Assembly (NCBI RefSeq): GCF_008642375.1
Contig: NZ_CP029194.1
Coordinates: 2,232,001-2,296,000 of the forward strand
Source: Streptomyces venezuelae
GTDB lineage: Bacteria > Actinomycetota > Actinomycetes > Streptomycetales > Streptomycetaceae
DNA: 64,000 bases
Reading direction: 5' to 3'
The notes beneath the pieces are model-generated. The model made no database searches, was not told the DNA's origin, and saw nothing but the letters and a program-made list of their open reading frames with translations. A program made the position numbers and the translations under genes. Positions 52,296-61,545 of the stretch are shown piece by piece. The stretch's first letter is position 1; each line of letters starts with the position of its first letter.

Positions 52296-54374
52296 TCACA
52301 CCCCCAGTTGAAGGCCCTCTGCGGCCTCCTCGACCATACCGAGACCGAGCCTGCCGACCCGCACGGCGAAGGGCTCTCCCGCCACCACGAGTCCCGACAG
52401 CCGGATCGCTCCGAGCGGGGCCGAGGGCATGGGATGCACCGAGACGGAGCGCCCCGGCACGTCGGGGCGGATCCCGGCGAGGGCGACGAGAGCCTGGACC
52501 GCTCCGGCCGCCGCGACGGCCGCCGGTCTGCAGGCGGCCGGGTGCGGCACCGGACGCCCTCCCGCCGTCCGCTGCTCTCCCGCGTACATCTCGGGAAGCC
52601 GGTACGCGAAGGCAGCCGAGGCGTCGAGCAGCCCGCGCAGCAGGGAGGCGGCCTCCTTCTCGTGGCCGGCGGCGGCGAGACCGGCCACGGCAACCGCCGT
52701 CTCGTGCACCCGGACCGCGCCGGCCCGGTGCCCGAAGGGGTTGTGGCCGGGCTCCTTGGTCCCCAGTCCGCGCAGTCCCCAGCCGGAGTCGAGGGCCGGG
52801 GTGGCGAGCAGTCTGGCCAGCTGCTCTGCCTCTGCCCTGTCCAGCAGGCCCTGGGCGTACCTGCCGCCGCCCAGCAGGCCGGTGTCGAGCAGGTGCGCCG
52901 CCCAGCCGCCCAGCTGGGACCAGGCCCGGCCGTCCGGCGCGCGGGCGACGGCGGGCCGGCCCCCCGCCCGGTCGTCGAGCCAGAACTCGCGCCGGAACCG
53001 CTCCCGCAGTGTTCGCGCGCCGTCGCGCAGGGCGTCTCCCCCAGGCCGCCCGCAGGCATAGAGCAGGTCTGCGCCGAGCAGGGCCGCACGGTGCGCGTGG
53101 GCCTGGGTCTCGGCCCGCCAGGGCCCGGCGGGCCCCGGGTCGGGCACGAGGCCGCTGGTGCCTGCTGCCGTGCGGCGCAGCCAGCCGAGGCATCGCTCGG
53201 CCACGGGAAGCAGCTCCTCCAGGTCGGCGGCGGGCAGCCCCCAGCGGCGGGCCTCCGCGAGCACGACGGGAAAGGCGAGCGTGGCCTCGACGCCCGTGCA
53301 GCGGGGCGGGAGATGCGGGCCTGCGTCCCGGAGGGGGCCGGGGAGGCGTCCGGACTCGGGTCCGGTGCCCTGAAGCTGGGTGCGGCCCAGTGCGCGGAGC
53401 GTGGTCGCGGCCAGCCGGGTCCCGAGGGGGAGGACCATGCGGGCCGCCCAGAGGGCCTCGGCGGTGACCGGTCCGCAGCGCCAGGGGACGCCGGCCGCGA
53501 GATGGACGTCGGCGGGGTGGGCGGGGTCGCGCTGGAGGAGCGCCCGCAGGTCCTCGACGGAGGCTCTGAGCAGCTCCCCCGGGCGCGGATCGTCGCCCTC
53601 TGCCCGTGCCTCGGCGACGAGATGGCCGCCGGGTCGCCCTGCGCCGGCTCCCGAGGCGGCGGCGGAGCCGGCCGCCCGGTCGCCGCGCACCTGCAGCCGG
53701 ATCGTGAAGGGCGCGCCGGGCGCCAGCTCGGCCTCCCACCGGAGAACACCGGCCGCTGCCAGGGAGTCCATGGGCGGCGGGTCCGCGGTGACGGCGACGG
53801 ATCGGCCGTCTCCCGCGGTCCAGCGCAGTCCGGTGCCGTGGACGCTCGGGGTGAGGTCGGGTCCTGTCCGCCCGGACGCCACCGCGCCCAGGTCCGCGAG
53901 ATCCGTGCCCAGAGCGATCTCCACGGGGAGCCGGAGGATGCGGCCTGTCGCGTTGCGCAGGGTGATGCGCTCGCTTCCGTCGGCGCCGCGCGAGCGCTCG
54001 ACGGCGAGCCCGGGATCGGGTCCCGCGTCCCCGGGGACGCGCAGGACCCCGAGGAAGACCGCCCGGTCGGCGCCCGCCATCCGGCCCTGGAGCGCGAGGG
54101 GTTCGCGCCCCGCCACCCGCAGGACGCAGCGGGAGAGGAGCCGTCGTCCCGCCGCGTACACGCCCTCGGGTCCGTCTCCCGTGAGCTGGCCATGTTCGGC
54201 GCAGACGGCGAGGGCCGGCAGGGCCACACAGAGGAGTGCGCCGTGCACCGAAGGCAGTTCGCCAGGCCGCACCGCCCGTGGGGGCGTGGCGCCCACGCCG
54301 GACGGGTGTCCGTGCGGGGACGCCATCGGGTGTCCTGCGGGGCGCCCGGGGGCCGGGACGGGGCTGAGGGCCAT
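52296..54374 (-). CDS. Glycogen-debranching-like protein (N-terminal domain + (alpha/alpha)6 barrel)
   Basis: 692 residues. N-terminal glycogen-debranching domain (about 40-230: SVHGALLCVALPALAVCAEHGQLTGDGPEGVYAAGRRLLSRCVLRV, with RGADGSERITLRNATGR) and a C-terminal six-hairpin glycosidase barrel (EATLAFPVVLAEARRWGLPAADLEELLP, RAAAHRAALLGADLLY-like helix, and LDSGWGLRGLGTKEPGHNPFGHRAGAVRVHETAVAVAGL). Probably an alpha-1,6-glucosidase or related carbohydrate enzyme; cytoplasmic. The start is uncertain: ATG 54374 is used, with no clear Shine-Dalgarno; a later ATG near 54325 is also possible. Confidence 0.82.
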   Translation of the reverse strand: MALSPVPAPGRPAGHPMASPHGHPSGVGATPPRAVRPGELPSVHGALLCVALPALAVCAEHGQLTGDGPEGVYAAGRRLLSRCVLRVAGREPLALQGRMAGADRAVFLGVLRVPGDAGPDPGLAVERSRGADGSERITLRNATGRILRLPVEIALGTDLADLGAVASGRTGPDLTPSVHGTGLRWTAGDGRSVAVTADPPPMDSLAAAGVLRWEAELAPGAPFTIRLQVRGDRAAGSAAASGAGAGRPGGHLVAEARAEGDDPRPGELLRASVEDLRALLQRDPAHPADVHLAAGVPWRCGPVTAEALWAARMVLPLGTRLAATTLRALGRTQLQGTGPESGRLPGPLRDAGPHLPPRCTGVEATLAFPVVLAEARRWGLPAADLEELLPVAERCLGWLRRTAAGTSGLVPDPGPAGPWRAETQAHAHRAALLGADLLYACGRPGGDALRDGARTLRERFRREFWLDDRAGGRPAVARAPDGRAWSQLGGWAAHLLDTGLLGGGRYAQGLLDRAEAEQLARLLATPALDSGWGLRGLGTKEPGHNPFGHRAGAVRVHETAVAVAGLAAAGHEKEAASLLRGLLDASAAFAYRLPEMYAGEQRTAGGRPVPHPAACRPAAVAAAGAVQALVALAGIRPDVPGRSVSVHPMPSAPLGAIRLSGLVVAGEPFAVRVGRLGLGMVEEAAEGLQLGV

Positions 54375-54489
54375 GGCGGGTGTGGGGTGCTCTCTGTGCG
54401 GTCCGGGCGGCCGGCGCGGTGTCGGCGGGACGGTGCGTCCGACTCCGCCAGAGAGGTGAACGCGCGCGCGGGCGGCCGGGTCACGGTCG

Positions 54490-55863
54490 TCATCGGCCGC
54501 TCCTGCTGCCGCGCTGCCCGCCGGGGCGCGGGGCCGCGCTCCTCGGCCTGCCGGTGGCCGGGCCGCTCGGCCGGGCACCGGCCGGTGCCCGGCGCTCCCC
54601 GCCGGTCTGGCGTCCGGGCTTCCTGAGGCTGTGCCGGGGGGGCCGGGGGCTGGCGGCGGCCCGGGGCGCGATCCGTCGGCCGGACGCGGGAGCGGCCTGA
54701 CCCGCCGCGGCGCGGGAGTCCCGCTCGCTCCTCAGGCAGGAGCGCAGCGACTCCGGGTCGAGTCCTTCGTTGCAGGCCTGGTGCAGCAGTCGGGCGAAGA
54801 CGTACTCGGGGTCGGCGTCGAGGGCGAGTCCCAGGGCGACCCGGGCGGTCGGCTCGTCGCCCGTGGACCAGGCCGTCCAGCCCGCGAGGGTGAGCGGCGC
54901 GGCGGCGTGCTCCTGGTACGGGGTGACGCAACGGCGGGCCAGGACCCGCCAGAGCCGCAGGGCGGCGGTGCCCTCCCAGCCCTCCATCCATTCGGCGGCG
55001 CGGTCCCGGGTGGCCCGGTCCTGAAGTCCGAGGATGAGCGCGGCGGCCTCCTCCGTACCGATCAGGGCGTCGTCGGCCGCGTCGGCCGCCGCCACCCCGC
55101 CGGGAGGCTGTGTGCGGGCGTCCGGGCCGGCGAACCGGCGGAGGATCTCACGGGCGGTGCGCAGCGTCGTCTCGCGCACCTCTTCCCGTCCCCGGCCGGG
55201 CGGGCCTTCGAGGATCCGGGGCACGATCGAGGCGGCGGCCGCGTCGAGTGCGGCGCGCTGCGGCTCGTCCACGGGCGCGCCCTGGGGCTTGAGCCGGGCC
55301 TCCATGTCACGCAGCGAGCCCCGTACCTGAATTCCGGCGTACGCGGCGGTCGCCGCTGCCACCGAGGTGCCGACGAGCCCCATGGGCGTCCCGCCCGGCG
55401 GGCAGCACCGGTCGTCGGGGCAGCAGTAGGAGAAGTACAACCCGTCGGAGATGCAGAGGGCTTCGTAGACAGGGATGTCGAGGGCTCCGCAGGCGGTCCG
55501 CAGCCGCTGCGCGAAGGGGCGCAGCCGCTCCATGACCCTGCTGCCGGTCTCACCGGGCTCCGGGTCCTGGCACAGGAAGACGACGATCCCGTCCGGCCGG
55601 TCGCCGTTCCGCTCGCCGCTCTCGACGAGGCACTCGGCGAGGTGGTCCGCCGTGGACGCCCATTCGCGGGGTGAGCGCGGAATGCCGAGCCTGACCCGGC
55701 CGCCGAAGCGGCCGCGCTCGCCATGGAGGCCGACCAGGACGACGGAGTCGGTGGGGTGGAAGCCCAGCATGTAGGGCAAGGCGTCGGCCAGTTCCGCCGG
55801 GCTGCGCAGGGTGACCCGCTGGCCGTGGGAGGGTCCGCTGGTTTCGTGGTGATTCGCGTTCAT
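54490..55863 (-). CDS. DUF4192 domain protein
   Basis: 457 residues. The DUF4192 region (about 12-380) begins VTLRSPAELADALPYMLGFHPTDSVVLVGLHGERGRFGGRVRLGIP; a CCPDDRCCPPGG motif near 155 may bind metal. The last ~85 residues are Arg/Pro/Ala-rich and disordered. Function unknown; common in actinomycetes. ATG at 55863. Its upstream region carries two DnaA-box-like sequences. Confidence 0.82.
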   Translation of the reverse strand: MNANHHETSGPSHGQRVTLRSPAELADALPYMLGFHPTDSVVLVGLHGERGRFGGRVRLGIPRSPREWASTADHLAECLVESGERNGDRPDGIVVFLCQDPEPGETGSRVMERLRPFAQRLRTACGALDIPVYEALCISDGLYFSYCCPDDRCCPPGGTPMGLVGTSVAAATAAYAGIQVRGSLRDMEARLKPQGAPVDEPQRAALDAAAASIVPRILEGPPGRGREEVRETTLRTAREILRRFAGPDARTQPPGGVAAADAADDALIGTEEAAALILGLQDRATRDRAAEWMEGWEGTAALRLWRVLARRCVTPYQEHAAAPLTLAGWTAWSTGDEPTARVALGLALDADPEYVFARLLHQACNEGLDPESLRSCLRSERDSRAAAGQAAPASGRRIAPRAAASPRPPRHSLRKPGRQTGGERRAPAGARPSGPATGRPRSAAPRPGGQRGSRSGR

Positions 55864-55903
55864 GGTCACGACGGTCTCGTGATCTCCCGAATCGCGAAAC
55901 CCC

Positions 55904-55954
55904 TGTGGATAACTCCCGGAACGCGACACCGCCTGCCCTGTGGAGTTGTCCACA
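55904..55954. promoter_or_regulatory. Two DnaA-box-like sites upstream of the DUF4192 gene
   Basis: TTATCCACA on the minus strand (55912-55904) and TTGTCCACA on the plus strand (55946-55954), 42 bp apart. The second matches the preferred Streptomyces DnaA box and is half of a hairpin CCCTGTGGA-GTTG-TCCACAGGG. Confidence 0.5.
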
Positions 55955-56031
55955 GGGCCGACGGCTTGGCGGCTTCGAAACCCCTATGCTCGTGAGGGTT
56001 TGACGGTGCGTGAGGTGGCGGGATCGGAGGC

Positions 56032-58191
56032 TCAGCCCGCGGCGGCGAGGACCAGCGGCAGGACCTGTTCGGCACCGGCCTGGCGGAGCAGGCGGGCGGC
56101 GACGGCGAGGGTCCAGCCGGAGTCGGTGCAGTCGTCCACGAGCAGGACGGGCCCGGGGGTTCCGGCCAGCGCGCCCGCCAGGTCCTCGGGGACGGTCAAG
56201 GCGCCGGAGAGTGCCCTGAGGCGCTGGGCGGAGTTGCTGCGGCGTGCCGCGTGGGCACCGTCCGGCCCCGTGTAGCCCAGGGTGCCCAGGAAGGGGAGGC
56301 GTCCGACGGTGGCGATTCCCTGGGCGAGGGAGCCGACCAGCTGCGGGCGTGTCCGGGACGGCAGGGCGACGACTCCCACCGGCCGGGCGGACGCGTCCGG
56401 GACGTTCGGCGCCCAGCCGCCCGGGGAGCGCGCCCAGTCGGCGAGGACGGCGATCGCGGCCTTCAGGACGTCGTCGGGGACCGGGCCGTCGGGAGCGCTG
56501 TCGGCGAGCAGCGGGCGCAGTCGGTTGCCCCAGCCGATGTCCGAGAGCCGCCCCAGGGCGCGGCCGGTGGAGCACTGCTCTCCGGCGGGGATGCGTCCCT
56601 TGAGGTTGACGCCCAGTGCGGGCATCCCCGTCGGCCACATCCGGCGCGGCTCGACCTCCACGCCCGGACGGTCCAGTTCCTTCGTGGCTCCGGTCAGCGT
56701 CTCCGAGGAGACGGAGGAATCCGCCCAGGGCCCCGCGCAGTTGTCGCAGCGGCCGCACGGCACGGCCCCTTCGTCGTCCAGCTGCCGGCGCAGGAACTCC
56801 ATTCGGCACCCGGAGGTGCTCACGTAGTCGCGCATGGCCTGCTGTTCGGCGGCCCGCTGCCGCGCCACCCACGCGTACCGCTCGGCGTCGTAGGTCCATT
56901 GCTGTCCGGTGGAGGTCCAGCCACCCTTCACCCGCTTGACGGCCCCGTCCACGTCGAGGACCTTCAGCATGGTCTCCAGCCGGGTGCGGCGAAGATCCAC
57001 CGCCGCCTCCAGAGCCGGTACGGACAGCGGCCGTCCCGCGTCGGCGAGGGCCGAGAGGGTCTGCCGGACCAGGGCCTCGGGCGGGAAGGCGGTATCGGCG
57101 AAGTAGCGCCAGATGGCCTCGTCCTCCTTGCCCGGCAGCAGGAGGACGTCGGCGTGCTCGACGCCACGTCCCGCACGGCCGACCTGCTGGTAGTAGGCGA
57201 TGGGGGACGACGGCGACCCCAGGTGCACCACGAAGCCGAGGTCGGGCTTGTCGAAGCCCATGCCCAGCGCCGAGGTCGCGACCAGGGCCTTGACCCGGTT
57301 CTCCTGCAGGTCGACCTCGGCCTGCAGCCGGTCGGCGTTCTCCGTCCGCCCCGTGTAGGAGGCCACGGTGAAGCCGCGCTGCCGCAGGAAGGCGGTCGCC
57401 TCCTCGGCGGCGGCCACGGTGAGGGCGTAGATGATCCCCGACCCCTGCAGCTCGTCCAGGTGCTCGGCGAGCCAGGCCAGTCGGTGCGCGGCGTCCGGAA
57501 GGCGGACCACGCCCAGGCGCAGGCTCTCCCGCTCCAGCGGGCCGCGCAGGACGAGGGCCTCGCCGGCTCCGGTGCCCAGCTGCTCGGCCACGTCAGCGGT
57601 CACGCGCGCGTTGGCCGTCGCGGTGGTGGCCAGTACCGGCACTCCGGGGGCGAGCTCGGCGAGCATCGCCCGCAGCCGGCGGTAGTCGGGCCGGAAGTCG
57701 TGGCCCCAGTCCGAGATGCAATGCGCCTCGTCGACCACGAGGAGACCGGTCGTGGCCGCGAGCTTGGGCAGCACCTGCTCCCTGAAGTCAACGGAGTTGA
57801 GACGCTCCGGGCTGACGAGGAGGACGTCGGTCTCGCCGCGCTCGACCTCGTCGTAGATGGTGTCCCACTCCTCCGGGTTGGCCGAGTTGATCGTGCGCGC
57901 CTGAATGCCCGCGCGCGCGGCCGACTCGACCTGGTTGCGCATCAGGGCGAGCAGCGGCGAGATGATCACCGTGGGGCCGGAGCCGCGCCGCCGCAGGAGC
58001 GCGGTGGCGACGAAGTACACGGCCGACTTGCCCCAGCCGGTCCGCTGCACCACCAGGGCCCGGCGCCGCTCCTCCACCAGGGCTGCCACCGCCTGCCACT
58101 GGTCTTCCCGCAGCCGCGCCGAACCTCCCGGCGCACCGACGAGCTCAGCGAGGATGGCATCGGCTTCGGCACGGAGCTCCTGGTTGTCCAT
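56032..58191 (-). CDS. RecQ-family helicase with C-terminal phosphoribosyltransferase-like domain
   Basis: 719 residues. SF2 helicase: LREDQWQAVAALV, Walker A QRTGWGKSAVYF, DEAHCISDWGHDFRPDYRRL, TATANARV, and motif VI QQVGRAGRG. A zinc site follows (CRMEFLRRQLDDEGAVPCGRCDNC). The C-terminal ~150 residues end in a PRPP-binding-type loop PVLLVDDCTDSGWTLAVAARLLRQAGA, as in phosphoribosyltransferases. 3'-5' unwinding in repair is expected; the transferase-like part is unexplained. Start at 58191 is the best match to the fold, although GGAGG is very close to it. Confidence 0.9.
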   Translation of the reverse strand: MDNQELRAEADAILAELVGAPGGSARLREDQWQAVAALVEERRRALVVQRTGWGKSAVYFVATALLRRRGSGPTVIISPLLALMRNQVESAARAGIQARTINSANPEEWDTIYDEVERGETDVLLVSPERLNSVDFREQVLPKLAATTGLLVVDEAHCISDWGHDFRPDYRRLRAMLAELAPGVPVLATTATANARVTADVAEQLGTGAGEALVLRGPLERESLRLGVVRLPDAAHRLAWLAEHLDELQGSGIIYALTVAAAEEATAFLRQRGFTVASYTGRTENADRLQAEVDLQENRVKALVATSALGMGFDKPDLGFVVHLGSPSSPIAYYQQVGRAGRGVEHADVLLLPGKEDEAIWRYFADTAFPPEALVRQTLSALADAGRPLSVPALEAAVDLRRTRLETMLKVLDVDGAVKRVKGGWTSTGQQWTYDAERYAWVARQRAAEQQAMRDYVSTSGCRMEFLRRQLDDEGAVPCGRCDNCAGPWADSSVSSETLTGATKELDRPGVEVEPRRMWPTGMPALGVNLKGRIPAGEQCSTGRALGRLSDIGWGNRLRPLLADSAPDGPVPDDVLKAAIAVLADWARSPGGWAPNVPDASARPVGVVALPSRTRPQLVGSLAQGIATVGRLPFLGTLGYTGPDGAHAARRSNSAQRLRALSGALTVPEDLAGALAGTPGPVLLVDDCTDSGWTLAVAARLLRQAGAEQVLPLVLAAAG

Positions 58192-58568
58192 GCCTCCATG
58201 CAACCCGATGGCACGGACAATCGCCCAACTCACTCAGTGTGACCCTCTGCTCGCACGCCGCTCGACCGCCGCGCGAGCGGTCGGGGACAGCCTGAGGGCG
58301 GAACGAATGTTTCCGCTGCGGCTCGCGCCCTCGGGGTGAAACAGGAGGGGAAACGGGGAGTGAACAATGGGCAACTGGGCAGGGATATGAAAGGCATACC
58401 GCCGCAATCCCGTCAGTGACCTCAATTGCTCATTGCCGCTCGCGCACGGGCCACGCCAGAATTGGGAAACCGCCCCGCACGGCCCGTCAGCGGCCTTGAA
58501 GGACCGTGCCGTGGTGCGCCCTCACCCGACTTTGCCCGCCGCGCGGGCGCGTATCCGAAGGGAGGACC
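58192..58568. other. Divergent intergenic region between the RecQ-like and 58569 genes
   Basis: 377 bp. Contains an AT-richer segment (about 58330-58460) likely to hold the promoters. No RNA gene or strong repeat seen. Confidence 0.6.
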
Positions 58569-59198
58569 GTGACCCTCGGATTCGCTCCGCCCACAGCCAC
58601 CTCGACCACCTCGTCGCCAGGGTCCGCCAGCCGCCTCTCACGGACGCTCGAACCGGCCGAGTGGGCCGCGGCGGGAATCCCCCTGCTCGGCAATCCGCGT
58701 GAGGTCGTCAGCGGCCTGCACTCGCGCCACACCCCCACGCCCTCGACGGCGATCGTGGCGGTCCTGGACCACGAGGAGCGGCTCACCGCCAGCGCCTCGT
58801 TCGTCCGGCGCGCCATGCCCGCGGACGGCTGGGAGTTCCGCAACGCGCTCCTCGCGGCCCTGCGCCGCGTCATTCCGCACGACCTCCGGCGCCGCACCCC
58901 GGTGCGGACCGCGGTCCTGCTGTACTGCCGCGAGGGCGACGAGCGCTGGACGGAGGAGGACGGAGCCTGGATGTGGGGGCTCCGGGACGCCTGCACACTG
59001 CACGGACTCCGCTGCGGCGCGTACATCACGCTGACGCACGGGGGCTGGCAGGTGCTCGGCGAGGGCCGGGGAGGCCGTCGGCCGAGCTCCGACTCGCGCC
59101 CGGTCCCGCTCGGGAGCGAGACGGCCGAACTGGGCCACCACACGCCGAGAACGGCGAGCGGCGCGTCCGAGCCGCTGCGCCGCGCCGCCGCCCGCTGA
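58569..59198 (+). CDS. Conserved hypothetical protein
   Basis: 209 residues. I do not recognise the family. Ser/Thr-rich N-terminus (about 1-30), then a globular alpha/beta region with STAIVAVLDHEERLTASASFVRR, a basic PHDLRRRTPVRTAVLLYCREGDERW and AWMWGLRDACTLHGLRCGAYITLTHGGWQVLGEG; Arg/Ala-rich tail. GTG at 58569 has GGGAGG at ideal spacing. The fold hints at a DNA-repair-radC-like strand/helix alternation but this is not supported enough to name. Confidence 0.65.
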   Translation: MTLGFAPPTATSTTSSPGSASRLSRTLEPAEWAAAGIPLLGNPREVVSGLHSRHTPTPSTAIVAVLDHEERLTASASFVRRAMPADGWEFRNALLAALRRVIPHDLRRRTPVRTAVLLYCREGDERWTEEDGAWMWGLRDACTLHGLRCGAYITLTHGGWQVLGEGRGGRRPSSDSRPVPLGSETAELGHHTPRTASGASEPLRRAAAR

Positions 59199-59206
59199 CG
59201 GTCACC

Positions 59207-59242
59207 CCTCCCGCCGGACCGGAGACCGGTTCGGCGGGGAGG
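59207..59242. terminator. Bidirectional terminator between convergent genes
   Basis: Imperfect ~16-bp stem (CCTCCCGCCGGACCGG with CCGGTTCGGCGGGGAGG, one bulge) followed by AAAGAC; between the 58569 gene and the 59288 gene. Confidence 0.65.
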
Positions 59243-59287
59243 AAAGACTCACCAGGCATGCGCAGAGGCCGGTCGACCCCGGACCGG

Positions 59288-59914
59288 TCAGACCCCGGCG
59301 CCGACGAGCGCCGCGACCCGCTCCGGCTCGCCGCAGACGATCAGCAGCGCGCCCGCGCGGGCCATCGCCGACGGCAGGGCCCGGGCAGCGGTCTCGTCGT
59401 CGCCGCCGTTGACGGCGACGATCACCACGGGCCGGGCGGCGGCCCGCTCGACGGCGGCCGCGTCCGCGAAGAACACGTCGTCGCCGGTGTCCTGCTGGGC
59501 CCAGTAGGCGGCCTCGCCGAAGGACAGCTCGTGAGCCGTCCACGGGTGCTGGTCGCCGGTGGTCAGGACCAGGACCTCGCCGGGCGCCCGGCCGCTCTCC
59601 AGGAGCAGGTCCAGGGCCTCCTCGGCGGCGTCCAGCGCACCGTCGGCCGGGGCCGGGATGACCTGGAGCTGCGGGGTGGACCGCTGGTCGGAACGATTCT
59701 CCGGACCGGTGGCCGGGGACTGCCCGGCTCCGGGGCGGGGGGCCGGCGGAGCGGGCTTCGCCGGGCCGGGGACCGGACGTCCGGGTCGCGGAGAGGCCGC
59801 GGAACGCGGGCCGGGTACGGGACGAGGGGTCGACGCGGGGCGGCCGGCGGCCGCGGTGGCGCGGGGACCCTGGGCGCTCTCGTGAATCTGAGGCTCCTCG
59901 GGGGTGAGAGGCAT
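59288..59914 (-). CDS. Hypothetical protein with Pro-rich N-terminus
   Basis: 208 residues. N-terminal ~90 residues are Pro/Ala/Arg-rich and disordered; the remainder is a small alpha/beta domain (EEALDLLLESGRAPGEVLVLTTGDQHPWTAHELSFGEAAYWAQQ, RPVVIVAVNGGDDETAARALPSAMARAGALLIVCGEPERVAALVGAGV). Not recognised. Start at 59914 lacks a Shine-Dalgarno and is provisional. It is 106 bp downstream of rnhB on the same strand. Confidence 0.6.
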   Translation of the reverse strand: MPLTPEEPQIHESAQGPRATAAAGRPASTPRPVPGPRSAASPRPGRPVPGPAKPAPPAPRPGAGQSPATGPENRSDQRSTPQLQVIPAPADGALDAAEEALDLLLESGRAPGEVLVLTTGDQHPWTAHELSFGEAAYWAQQDTGDDVFFADAAAVERAAARPVVIVAVNGGDDETAARALPSAMARAGALLIVCGEPERVAALVGAGV

Positions 59915-60020
59915 GGGTGGATGTCTATCAAACGCCGCTGCGCGGGGCATCGGCGGGTGGGCGCACAGGTGCGCCCCGGCTGCTCGGACGGCCTTGGAGA
60001 AGGGCTCGGCAGCCGGAAGT

Positions 60021-60731
60021 TCAGAAGTCGAAGCCGAGTTGGCCCCCGCTTTCCAGCGCGGCCGCCTCCGCGGAGAGGCGGACCTTCTTGAGGTGGCGCC
60101 ACCGGGGCAACGCGTCCAGGTACGACCAGGAGAGACGGTGGTACGGGGTGGGCCCCAGCTCCTCCAGCGCGGCCTTGTGGACCGGCGAAGGGTAGCCCGC
60201 GTTCGCCGCGAAGCCGAACGCGGCGCAGTCCTCCGCGCCGGCCTCCAGCTCCGCCATGACGGTGTCCCGCCGGACCTTGGCGATGACGGAGGCGGCGGCC
60301 ACGGCGACACAGGACTGGTCGCCCTTGATCACCGTACGGACCTGCCAGGGGCTGCCGAGATAGTCGTGCTTGCCGTCGAGGATCACGGCGTCCGGCCGGA
60401 CGGGGAGCCCTTCGAGGGCCCGGACCGCGGCGAGCCGGAGCGCCGCGGTCATCCCGAGTTCGTCGATCTCCTGCGGGGAGGCGTCGCCGAGCGCGTACGC
60501 CGTGACCCACTGCTCCAGCTCCGCGGCGAGCGCGGTGCGGCGCTTGGGGGTGAGCAGCTTGGAGTCGGTGAGTCCGGTGGGTGGGCGGCGCAGTCCTGTG
60601 ACGGCCGCGCACACCGTGACGGGACCGGCCCACGCCCCGCGCCCGACCTCGTCGACTCCGGCGACGATCCTGGCGCCGGTGGTCGCTCGGAGCGATCGCT
60701 CGACAGTGTGGGTGGGAGGTTGGTACGGCAT
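60021..60731 (-). CDS. rnhB: Ribonuclease HII
   Basis: 236 residues. Removes ribonucleotides and RNA primers from DNA hybrids. Active-site acidic residues in [12 protein letters not shown] (Asp-Glu) and in the later [24 protein letters not shown] is the conserved substrate-binding loop. ATG at 60731; cytoplasmic. Confidence 0.94.
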   Translation of the reverse strand: MPYQPPTHTVERSLRATTGARIVAGVDEVGRGAWAGPVTVCAAVTGLRRPPTGLTDSKLLTPKRRTALAAELEQWVTAYALGDASPQEIDELGMTAALRLAAVRALEGLPVRPDAVILDGKHDYLGSPWQVRTVIKGDQSCVAVAAASVIAKVRRDTVMAELEAGAEDCAAFGFAANAGYPSPVHKAALEELGPTPYHRLSWSYLDALPRWRHLKKVRLSAEAAALESGGQLGFDF

Positions 60732-60783
60732 GGCGCCAGCCAGGTTACGCCGCCCGGTGCCGCCCGCGATACCCGGATTCCCC

Positions 60784-61410
60784 TCAGGCGGCCCCGGCCC
60801 GGAGCAGCGGCACCATGACCCGGTCGATCATGTCGGCGATCTCGCGATCCGGCCATTCGCTCCCGCACACCTTGGAGCGGTACATCATCAGGGCGGGGAC
60901 CACGTCGAGCACCAGCTCGCCGATCGCGTCGGCCCGCACGTCACCGCGCTGGATTCCGCGCCGCAGAACGTCCTTGAAGAGTCGGGTGGAGGGTTCGGTC
61001 ACACCAGCGACGATCAGTTCATGGAACCTCTGAGCGGACTCCGCATCGCATTCGTGAAGGACCGCACGCAGGGCGTGGCCGGGCTTGGAGAACATCACGT
61101 CACGGACCCTGAGACACAGCGCGTAGAGGTCCTCGCGGACGCTCCCGAGGTCCGGCGCCGCGTCGAGCTTCGGCAGCCCGGCCTGGAGGGCCTCCGCGAC
61201 GAGGTCTTCCTTCGACGGCCAGCGCCGGTACACCGCGGCTTTGCCCGTCTGAGCGCCGACCGCGACACCCTCCATCGTGAGGCCGTTCCAGCCGACGCTG
61301 CCCAGCTGTTCGAGCGTGGCCTCCAGAATGGCCCGTTCCAGTACGGCGCCGCGGCGCCGCGGAGACACCCCCTCCGGCCGAGCGGCGACCGTGGAGCGCG
61401 AAGTAACCAT
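60784..61410 (-). CDS. TetR-family repressor of the adjacent MFS pump
   Basis: 208 residues. HTH at about 28-75 ([52 protein letters not shown]); C-terminal TetR_C domain. ATG at 61410 has GGAGAG upstream. Divergent from the MFS gene at 61546 with two matching palindromic operators between them, so it is very likely an autoregulated efflux repressor responding to a pump substrate. Confidence 0.93.
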   Translation of the reverse strand: MVTSRSTVAARPEGVSPRRRGAVLERAILEATLEQLGSVGWNGLTMEGVAVGAQTGKAAVYRRWPSKEDLVAEALQAGLPKLDAAPDLGSVREDLYALCLRVRDVMFSKPGHALRAVLHECDAESAQRFHELIVAGVTEPSTRLFKDVLRRGIQRGDVRADAIGELVLDVVPALMMYRSKVCGSEWPDREIADMIDRVMVPLLRAGAA

Positions 61411-61455
61411 CAGGATCTCTCCGTTGAGCAAGTCGATCGGGGCACCGGCAGCGCC

Positions 61456-61477
61456 CAGTGAACGGTTGCGTTCACTG
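61456..61477. promoter_or_regulatory. TetR operator 1
   Basis: CAGTGAAC and GTTCACTG with a 6-bp centre. 46 bp upstream of the TetR ATG. Same motif as operator 2. Confidence 0.88.
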
Positions 61478-61502
61478 AGGGGGACTCACTACCGTGGAAA
61501 AC

Positions 61503-61522
61503 AGTGAACGGGTACGTTCACT
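61503..61522. promoter_or_regulatory. TetR operator 2
   Basis: AGTGAAC and GTTCACT with a 6-bp centre. 46 bp centre-to-centre from operator 1 and 24 bp from the MFS GTG. The two sites share the core AGTGAAC-N6-GTTCACT. Confidence 0.88.
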
Positions 61523-61545
61523 AATTCTTCCGTGGGGGATCCATA

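Noticed and set aside
51407..54991. 1194-residue minus frame across the NUDIX and debranching genes
   Set aside because: Only the 3' ~260 codons have family similarity. The rest shadows the debranching-like gene in another frame.
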